Positions 56,127 to 64,000 of a DNA stretch of 64,000 nt are shown here, piece after piece. The notes under the pieces were generated by a model that ran no database searches, had not been told where the DNA came from, and saw only the letters and a program-made list of their open reading frames with translations. The stretch's first letter is position 1; each line of letters opens with the position of its first letter. The position numbers and the translations under genes are program-made. Source of the stretch: Symsagittifera roscoffensis (taxonomy: Eukaryota > Xenacoelomorpha > Acoela > Convolutidae); contig NC_087070.1 of NCBI RefSeq assembly GCF_963678635.1, forward strand, positions 29,965,390 to 30,029,389. Direction: 5' to 3'.

Positions 56127-58200
56127 ATGTATCTTTTGAAGAGACTAATTCTTCATACTCTTTTATTTTTCAATTTTTCAAAACCCGACCATCACAATCC
56201 TTCCCCTCGAACAGGACCCCAGGATTCACTAGTCACACACAATGACTGTGGAGAAAATGAACAGAAAACATTACACAAGTACGCAATAAACCAAGTCACT
56301 CAATGTGAATCCGAACAACAATTAATCGAAACAATAAATGTAATAGCAACACTCTACTCAAAAGCACGAGCTACAACACTAACAGTATATCAACTCACAG
56401 CGACATTTTTCGAAAAGAAAGTACATTGTTCCCAAGTCTCAAACGGAAACAAAAAAAGATTAGATCATGACTCTTTCTGCCTAAGTAACATCAAAAAACT
56501 ATTGCACCTCAGGCGTGACAATTGCTAAAAAGAACTTAAGCGATTGCAAATCACCTCAAACAAAGGCACAACCATAAAATTGGTAAACTTTCAAGTTTTT
56601 CCAGATTCCGCACATCAAGCTGCACTTGAAAGATACCAAGGTCATGTAAAACTAGATGACAAATTCCCATTCCACGGAGCACATGGAAGAATAACTTACG
56701 ATCTCCATGATAAAAACTGGATACCACACATTGGAAAAAACACTCCTTCAAATTGTAAGGCAGATACAAAAAATAAAGGATACCAAGAATTAATATTTTT
56801 TGATTGGAAAATGCAACTTGAAAAAGTACAACTAACACGTGATTTAAAAGTTGACCCAATAATTTATCAAGGAATCAAAATCCTTTGCAAAAACTACCAA
56901 GGAAACTGCGAAACTACTACACGCATACAAGCAACAAATGTTTGGTTCCCTGAAGACACCTGAACCACATTTCAACTAGCAAAAATACGCGTTAGAAAGT
57001 TAAAATTTCACCAAAAATATTTTATTGAATCGTTCCCGTTTGAGGATGTAAACCCTGATCAACTCAAACATAGTAATTCTAGATTTAGAAACATTCATAA
57101 TATAGAAAAAAAAATGACACGTTTCCAAGTATACCCAGAAACGAAACTTGCGTGTAAGCACACCAAACCACTTTACAAAACACAATATTCAGAAATTCAT
57201 GTCGAGTACGAGTACAGGAAAATTAATCATACATGAAATGGCTACATCTCGTTCAAACAATGATGAAAAGTCATATGACCCAGTACAATTTCAAAAGAAT
57301 ACAGGATGAATTGGTAGAAAATTGAAACCACAAGACAAAGACAGTACACGTTTACAAGATTTATCACTCATGAAAAAAACTCATTTTGCCTCAATCCACT
57401 ATGACATCCACCTAGACATCAAATAAGACTACACAATAAGTAGAATCTTTTAAGAAAGGTCTTTGACAGAACTTGATACACTTCATCAATTATGCGAACT
57501 TGAACGCACGCAAATTTTACAATCACTTGCACTAGCAGTACTTAAAATCCCTTATGCAGGGTTTTTATTGTCAGGAAACAGATCAAATTTTATTGACTAT
57601 GAAGGAAATATATTATGGTATTACACTTGTACCAAAAAAGTATCACCTTTATATGTTTTTGAAGAAAAAAAATGCTATAAAAGAATCCCAAATTTCTACA
57701 AAATAAATTACATTTTGTTGATACACTCTCCCTCAGAACTTTTTTTTTGGTTCACAACAGTCCCATGTGGATCAAAAAATAGCCACAATGTAGTGCAATT
57801 AAACCCTGACGTAGATAAATACTATCTTCTCACACATTATCCTACAATCATGCAACCACTCAAAAAATGTTCACCAGAAAGCATTAGAGCTACTGCCCGC
57901 AACCCAATATTTATTTACAATCAATCGGCACATACTCTAATATCGACATCCAACATCACATTCGAACACAACAATTACAAGAATTACTCACAAAAATGGA
58001 CACAATACAACAACAATCCATAGATCAAAACCTACGCAAACTTGCAGAAACAGCAGGCTTTTCAGACATTTACGCACAAGACTATAGCGGATATTTTAAA
58101 GATATAAAAGATTACATTTACTTAAATGGCGAAAAATATACACCACAAGATATATCACCGATAATTTTTTTATTTTTTGTAAATCTGTAAAACAAACTTC
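56127..58200 (+). pseudogene. envelope-like glycoprotein gene, broken
   Basis: ATG at 56127 begins with a signal-peptide-like MYLLKRLILHTLLFFNF. The frame passes through several breaks (about 56530, 56960, 57460) to a well-preserved part at 57463-58023 with AGFLLSGNRSNF, a Cys pair in YYTCTKKV..KKCYKRIP, and PCGSKNSHNVVQL. Possible N-glycosylation sites (NRS, NQS, NIT, NYS) are present. A secreted start, cysteines, and position after pol fit a retroelement envelope, which would mediate cell entry in an intact relative. The assignment rests on layout and recalled family resemblance. Breaks make it non-functional. Confidence 0.6.
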
Positions 58201-58238
58201 TTGCCTTTCTAGTATGGCCCTACTACATCTTAGAAAGA

Positions 58239-58559
58239 TTGACTATATTATACGCAATGTTTAAAATTCTTGGATTTCTTTTCTCTCTCTTAAAAGGAAT
58301 CTACAATACATGCGCAATACATACCCAAGTCAAGAAACAAGCAGGCGTAGCACGCTTACTTCTTGCAGGATATAACACTATCTCCCAATTCAACAACTCC
58401 GATATCGAAACACCCGACGAATTTGCCAACTCTGAACCCAGTCCATCTACATTTTCCCAACCTCCCTTTCAACCTATCCATTACCCAGTCAAAATTGAAC
58501 TCCTTTCCCTCCCTCTCCCATTTCATATGTTACAACCATATGTATTCCCCTTTGACTAG
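58239..58559 (+). pseudogene. envelope membrane anchor and tail, overlapping the 3' ORF
   Basis: 106 codons. MFKILGFLFSLLKGIYNTC is a membrane-anchor-like segment, followed by a short basic stretch (HTQVKKQAGVARLLLAG) and a Ser/Pro-rich tail. It probably is the end of the envelope frame after a break near 58190. The next ORF begins in a second frame within it. Confidence 0.45.
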
Positions 58560-59988
58560 TCAACCATCCGATAACAACGACTCAGACTACACACAAATAT
58601 CACACGAACTTGATAACTTCATAACACTACAAAAAAAATTACAACACCCTCAAACACTAACTATTCGTCAACTCTCGCGATCTATGACATCATCCAACCC
58701 ATAAACCCCAACTCCTTCTTCAACTTGTACACCTTCCCAAAACCCGACTTCCTCATCAACCCCCTCCTCTAGTACAAGCCGCGCTTACCAAACCTATAAA
58801 AAAAAGAAAATTCCCAAATACTCCATTCCCATCTAACCCAGGAACATCCACAACATTTGTCAATCATCCACTTCACACTAATACCAAAAAATTCCTTCAA
58901 ATATGTCTACCCTTTTTCCCCCAGTATACGTACTTCCATTCAGACCCCCAAATGACGAGAAACCCAATTATGTAAACGAGCATGTATTATACCTTACATT
59001 TTCATGGACATCTAATTATCACTTTACTAATCCACTATCAATGCCACTATATAACACCCCTTATGATAAAGAAGTGTGCAGCACCCAACTCTATCTTCTA
59101 ACAACAGCACTAACCCTAAAAACAATTTACGCAAATAGGATACAGACAATCACCAACCAAATTCATTGCACCTTAAGCTAATGATTATTCTATCGATTAT
59201 TACGATCATAACATCATACGACCTAATGAAGACATCTTTTTAAACAACGACCCATTTGCTAGCCCCCAACTAACTGAAAAATTTTCATCAAGACCCCATA
59301 CACCTTCACCCTCAACATCTTAAACAAAAAAAAACGACAACGTCATCTCAGCAGCACTACGTGATATTCACGCTTATGATTCATAATTTAACAAATTTAA
59401 CCACTTTTCCTTAGCCTTTCATTTCCTCCCACCCAAAGAACGTGATTTGCACTGTTCACACGAAGTCATGTTACGAACTAAAAAAACACACTTCAAGTTC
59501 ATTCAACACCATTACACTCTCAATACACCAGCACGACAATCTCACCATAGATATCCATACATTAACTCTAAATACACATCACCATTTTCCTTAACTTCAC
59601 CTATTGTATAAAAGACATTAACTTACAAGGCACCCTCCGAAATTGCGATCCCATCACCCAGATGTATATCTTCTGTCCCCTAACCAAACTCCTAAATGTA
59701 GACGAATCCCGCCCACTAATTGTCCCTCATGAATTCCTCCAGCCCGTTGAAGTCCCAATCCTAGAATTCATATATAACACTCGCTATAATCACAAACTAT
59801 ATAACTTTATTCAAAACACACCGTATGAGCAATCACCTAACACTGAAAAACACAACATCATTAAAGCACCCGAATTGCTTAGGCCTTATCTGCAAACTAA
59901 ACACATAATTCGTTTGCTAGCAAAACTACTAACCTCATCTGATATCATCCACGACGTTTTTCCACATGGCTTCTTCACCGACGATTAG
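58363..59988 (+). pseudogene. large retroelement 3' ORF, several breaks
   Basis: Pieces in different frames form one long reading region: 58363-58704 (ends ITLQKKLQHPQTLTIRQLSR), a Ser/Thr/Pro-rich middle, 58903-59181 (FPPVYVLPFRPPNDEKPNYV), a stretch with FHFLPPKERDLHCSHEVM near 59430, and the intact end at 59662-59988. The end is nearly identical to 5342-5668 on the other strand. The conservation of the C-terminal 108 codons in both copies suggests that this ORF encodes a protein. No domain is recognised. Env-bearing Gypsy elements do not usually carry such a long extra ORF after env. Confidence 0.5.
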
Positions 59989-60690
59989 GTAAATCGAATT
60001 CAATATTTTACTAATAAATTCAAACAACACTAGCCATTGTTATTCAATGTTTTATTTTTTTTTCAAAGGAATAAATTTTTGTTTTCTTATTTCTTCAAAG
60101 GCACAATCACCAATAATCTACAAAACAAAAAGCAAAATAAAAAACAGAAACTTTTTATCAATTCATAAATTTCTATTAACAAATTCAATAACTGAAGCAA
60201 TAAAATTATCCTATACAAAGCAGTAAATTGATACATAAAATCTTTTCCCCAAAGCAGTAAATATTCATACAATATAAAATAAATTAATAATTTCAACCAC
60301 CAAATCAAGCAGTAAATTTCATAATTTTAAAGTAGTAAATTAATAAAAAATGTTCATAAATTGCAGATAGCAGTACTAACCTTTCCAGAGACGCTTCTTT
60401 ATATTCACTCGCCCATAAATTTCATCCAAATTTGCACTGCTCGCCAACAAAGAATTGTTTAAATTAATGAAATTTCACTGATAACAATTCTAACAAGCTC
60501 TAACACGTTTCAAACTTTCCTTTAACCCGGTAGGAAAGCAATTATATAATAATCCAAACTAACCAACTAGCCATCTAGACTAAGAAGTTGCACGAATCTA
60601 TCCGGCCGAAAATAAGATAGCGTGACGAGCAGACGGTGTATCCTATCTGAAATTACTCTATGAGTACAGTACTTCATACATAACTCAAAG
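59989..60690 (+). repeat. retroelement 3' region and start of LTR-like repeat
   Basis: 59989-60577 matches 5341-4788 in reverse complement; 60577-60690 matches the first ~110 bp of the LTR-like repeats (4787-4680 and 6248-6130). After CATACATAACTC the match stops, so the LTR is truncated here. Confidence 0.75.
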
Positions 60691-61300
60691 CTCAATTACT
60701 TGATGTCATTTCGAAATCAGAGCAGCTAGATTTGAGGTTTCTATTTCTTCTGTCATTCTCAGTTGAGCTCGTCTTAAGCTTAAATCTGCTACGGAGCATT
60801 TCTAGGGCAAAAAAGTCAAAACTTTCAAGCTTTCACGTCTCAACCAATCATGTGTGAGCTTATGTTGAGCATCTGTTTGCCTCCAGAGAGGGGTCAGCCA
60901 CCTTCTCCACTTTTGGCAGAAAACCACAACGCAAGTATAATTAGCGGGCTCCTAACTTATTTCACCAAATGTTGTAAGCGCTCCAGAACTTATAATCTTA
61001 TCGACTCACTAGAAATCTTCTATTGCTGTTTTACGCGCCATAATTTATCGAAAAGTACAGTTATTGATGTACATAATGAATCACTAGAGCTCTTTTTTGC
61101 TCTTTAACGTATACACTTTCTTAATGCTTGTGTATCGTTTCGTTCCGGAGGAGCTCTGCTTCTAACCTGCTCTATCAATGGCTGATGTTTTCAGTTCATA
61201 TTTTCAGTTCTCAGTCTGTCAGAATTGAGGTTAGAATTCTTCGAGCTCGTTCCAACAAAATTTTTAAATTTAGCTTTACTTTTTTGCTACTTAAACAACT
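60691..61300. other. no gene seen
   Basis: A plus-strand frame at 60850-61107 has no recognisable domain and no splice support. Nothing else can be named. Confidence 0.35.
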
Positions 61301-61500
61301 NNNNNNNNNNNNNNNNNNNNNNNNNNNNNNNNNNNNNNNNNNNNNNNNNNNNNNNNNNNNNNNNNNNNNNNNNNNNNNNNNNNNNNNNNNNNNNNNNNNN
61401 NNNNNNNNNNNNNNNNNNNNNNNNNNNNNNNNNNNNNNNNNNNNNNNNNNNNNNNNNNNNNNNNNNNNNNNNNNNNNNNNNNNNNNNNNNNNNNNNNNNN
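61301..61500. other. assembly gap (200 N)
   Basis: A run of 200 undetermined bases. Any frames through it are artefacts. Confidence 0.99.
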
Positions 61501-61550
61501 CCTTTTCATATCTCCATAACTTAACCAAAAATGATTGTATCTGATGAATA

Positions 61551-61861
61551 CAGGGGCGGATTTAGGGTGCAGGGACGCCCCCTAAGGGATTTGAGCCCTC
61601 ACCAACCAAAGAACCCCTCCTTTGGAATTATTTCATGACATCTATTTTCAATAGATTAAGCCTAGAATAACCCTGCGGCATTTTTGACATGTTTTTTCCT
61701 AAATTTTGCCAGTGGCGCAAAACCTTTTCTGTCAAAATTACGTTTTCGTAGTGTAATAAGAGCGCTCGAAAAACCAATTTGGTCGACCTAAAAAAAATTG
61801 ATAAATTTATCGATCATCTTTTTGAAAATCCCCCCTCGAGAAAATCTTAGATTCGCCCCTG
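61551..61861. mobile_element. hAT-type MITE, second copy
   Basis: Starts CAGGGGCGGATTTAGGG and ends TTAGATTCGCCCCTG. It shares internal words with 6949-7375 (CGCTCGAAAAA, GGTCGACCTAAAAAAA, CTCGAGAAAATC). The flanking 8 bp are GATGAATA and GATATATA, alike at 6 of 8 positions, so the duplication has decayed. Confidence 0.85.
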
Positions 61862-61869
61862 GATATATA

Positions 61870-62132
61870 ATTTCAATTTTGCTAATGGTATAGGTTTTTT
61901 TGATGTTTTTTTTTTTGAGTTAATACTTTTTAACAGCCCTTTCGTTCCTTTTTTCAAAAGTTGGATGGCTAAAATTGTCTTAGATTATAGTTTTCGCACA
62001 ATTAATACGGCTGAGATCTGGATATAAAACCCGCTCAAATGCGTTTGAAAATTGGAATGTTTTTGATTAAACTTGAACTATATTGGCGCTGAAAAAATCG
62101 AGTTTTTTCGTCTAGGGGAGAGATTGATTCAG
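61870..62132 (+). other. intron upstream of the TRPM exon
   Basis: AT-rich, ending in the acceptor GATTGATTCAG|AGAAG. The 5' extent is not known. Confidence 0.5.
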
Positions 62133-62317
62133 AGAAGCGATGCCAGTGTGGATACCTGAAAGAGGAGCATGATCCCCAGGCCCTGAACCGCAACAGAGAC
62201 AGGAGGGGGAGGGAGTTGCCGTGGAACTACTACGAGGACACTGAGAAGAGGGCCACTGACGCCTATGGACAAGTGCTGTTCCCTGGACAAGGCAGCGAAC
62301 CACCCAAAACTGGACTT
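62133..62317 (+). CDS. TRPM-type ion channel, one N-terminal exon
   Basis: A GC-rich 185-bp stretch bounded by acceptor ATTCAG|AG and donor GGACTT|GTAAGT. It is open in one frame and encodes KRCQCGYLKEEHDP then LPWNYYEDTEKRATDAYGQVLFPG. The CxCG..xxH and TDA(F/Y)G.(I/V).F motifs are typical of the start of the TRPM N-terminal homology region, which is cytoplasmic. TRPM channels are cation channels of the cell membrane. Codon and GC usage contrast sharply with the flanks, marking it as a live host exon. No neighbouring exon was found inside the window; the gene extends beyond it or across the gap. Confidence 0.75.
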
Positions 62318-62415
62318 GTAAGTAAAACTGAGACGATACCTTCTTTTTATTGTAGTTTCATTATTACAGAAAAACTAAAACCGATTTTAAAGTAATTCAC
62401 GAATTAAAACATTTC

Positions 62416-62533
62416 GGAAGTCAACGCGAAGAATGGTGAAGATACACGTGTGAATGAAACTTTAAAACTATGCAGGAAGTCAACGCGAAGAATGGTGAAG
62501 ATACACGTGTGAATGAAACTTTAAAACTATGCT
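62416..62533. repeat. 59-bp perfect tandem duplication
   Basis: GGAAGTCAACGCGAAGAATG starts at 62416 and again at 62475. The two 59-bp copies are identical to the end of AAAACTATGC. Lies in the intron after the TRPM exon. Confidence 0.95.
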
Positions 62534-64000
62534 TTGATTTGAAAAAATGCAAAAAAGTTTTGTTCTGTCGAAAACTTTTTAGTCTTCTACATCTGCCCAT
62601 TTGAGTAGAAAGAGAAAGGGACTCAGCTTATATGAATTATGTAGATCAAAATATAGTTAAATGGATGTCGGCTGAGATATTACAAAGTAAGATAACTCGA
62701 TCATCCAGAAATGTCGGGTAGTTTTATACTCAAAAACTCAACACTAAGACTATAGGAGTCTTCAAAGACACAAGTCAAAAATTAAGACACCAATTAAGTT
62801 TCACCTTATTGTTATACATTGTCAGCAATGCAATTTATTTTCGTCCATGTTAGCATATATAAGTAAAAATGATTTTGGTGGTTGCTTGACTGCTCCTAGT
62901 TTTAATTTGTGATATTCAGAATGAAAAAAAAAACACTAAATAAAACTAACGAGTAAATTTTTGGCCAACTAATATCAAGTATATTTTGTATGTTTTTATC
63001 AAGGAATGAAGTGTCAAATACAACTAATTTACTAAAAAGTATGAAATCATTAGCGACATATTATGACATTTTCTATGACCTTTGCTGTGATATTATGGCA
63101 TTATCTCAACAAAAGAAAGATCTCGACAAAACTTGGTTAGAACTTTGACAGAATCAAAATGACGTTTTTTTCGACTTTTCGATCCAAAAAAACTTTGGGT
63201 TGAAAAATAGAAGAAAAAAAAACATCATTTTAATTCTGTTAATATCTTTTTTTTTTGTTAATGTCATCCCAGTTTCAGAAATCCTTCTTTCTGACAATTT
63301 TAGCTCTCAATTTGAGCTATTTGGAAAACAGCTGGCCGGATTTTAAGTAATGTAGTACCGGAATGATGCACAGAGCAGAATGGTCTCAAAGCAGAACGTT
63401 TCGAATTTCAGAAAAAAAACACATTAACCAATGCTGCAATTAACAAACCAATTTTCCCCCGTTTTTAATTGTTCCAGTGATTGAGAGATGATAAAAAGGT
63501 CTTAAATTTGATATATCACTCGACGCAGTCCGATTAGGTGCGAATAATTTGTATTGAGTCCCGCTTATTTGGCCTTTTAGTTGCTCATGTAAGGCCTGAA
63601 AAAGTTATAATGGAGCTTAATTCTTCTAATGGATGAATCTTCTATTTGATCGGACAATGCCAGAAAGTAGTGCCAGCACAGTTTGTGAAATGGGGGCTAT
63701 TCTCATGATGAAGTTACAGCTTGGTAGAAAACTTTCAACCAATAATAGATTTTTGCACATAACAATTAATTAACGATTTATGCAGTTCCAATTAATAGAT
63801 TTTTGCACATAACGAAATCTTCATTAATGGAAAATGAATTAAAGCGGCACAGCAAAGTTTTGCTGTAAAAATTGAGCGGATAAACAAAATTCTTGTATCC
63901 GCATATTTTCTATTCGGTCAAAAGCAGTTAAAATGGCCTGGGTTTATTCGCTTTCTTTGAGATTTTCGCAATTTTTTTGAGGTTTTTGAATACTCAATTC
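62534..64000. other. non-coding to window end
   Basis: AT-rich, presumed intron of the TRPM gene. A ~23-bp word (AATAGATTTTTGCACATAAC) occurs twice near 63747 and 63795. Nothing else recognised. Confidence 0.4.

Larger units (their letters stand above)
51401..60690 (+). mobile_element. LTR retroelement with envelope-like gene, 5' truncated
   Basis: The plus strand carries, in order: the end of reverse transcriptase, RNase H, integrase with HHCC finger, core and C-terminal domain, an accessory ORF, an envelope-like gene in pieces, a large 3' ORF and 3' sequence shared with 4.3-5.7 kb. The 5' part (LTR, gag, protease, most of RT) is missing where the second Polinton end begins. The layout is of the env-bearing Ty3/Gypsy (errantivirus-like) type. 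All genes are damaged to some degree. Confidence 0.8.

Noticed and set aside
61128..61544. Long frames across 61.2-61.5 kb
   Set aside because: They run through 200 undetermined bases and have no meaning.
62112..62303. Minus-strand frame opposite the TRPM exon
   Set aside because: Shadow of the GC-rich plus-strand exon, which has proper splice sites and TRPM motifs.

Overview
The window reads as AT-rich nuclear DNA of an invertebrate animal. The grounds are spliced exons with GT-AG junctions, a TRPM-type ion-channel exon, a RING/B-box (TRIM-like) gene, a eukaryotic tRNA-Arg, and many animal-type transposons. I cannot name the taxon from sequence alone. Host genes are few and most recognisable sequence is mobile DNA.

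Layout. 0-6.3 kb (minus strand): leader and gag of an LTR retroelement, plus two direct ~0.5 kb LTR-like repeats around a fragment of its 3' ORF. 6.9-9.3 kb: a hAT-type MITE with an exact 8-bp duplication, and a second MITE-like family that recurs at 23.2 kb. 12.8-15.3 kb: a SINE-like scrap, a relic of a Polinton cargo gene, and a tRNA-Arg(TCG) set between two GAGCGGTTTTT arrays and a G-rich array. 15.4-22.3 kb (plus): an old Ty3/Gypsy-type element carrying a ~200 bp near-perfect palindrome. 23.05-29.2 kb: a ~3 kb non-coding unit duplicated in tandem.

30.7-49.1 kb: the centrepiece. A TRIM-like host gene on the minus strand (RING exon 48909-49127; B-box/coiled-coil exon from 48451) is split inside a coding exon by a ~17 kb Polinton/Maverick (30972-47954). 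The element is flanked by an exact 6-bp target-site duplication that equals two codons, and the host reading frame resumes on the far side. The Polinton carries accessory genes, a small membrane protein, a packaging ATPase, a retroviral-type integrase, penton-like and major jelly-roll capsid proteins, a pVI/pX-like peptide, an adenain-type protease and a protein-primed DNA polymerase B with at least two introns. Most core genes carry one or a few stops or frameshifts, so this copy looks recently dead. Between protease and polymerase lies a 3.6 kb cargo block bounded by ~120 bp inverted repeats, with plus-strand genes that oppose everything else.

49.8-51.4 kb: a second, truncated and inverted Polinton end, abutting (51.4-60.7 kb, plus) the pol, accessory, envelope-like and 3' ORFs of the same LTR retroelement family whose gag lies at the left edge. 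61.3-61.5 kb is an assembly gap, followed by a second hAT MITE, one GC-rich TRPM exon (62133-62317) and non-coding DNA to the end.
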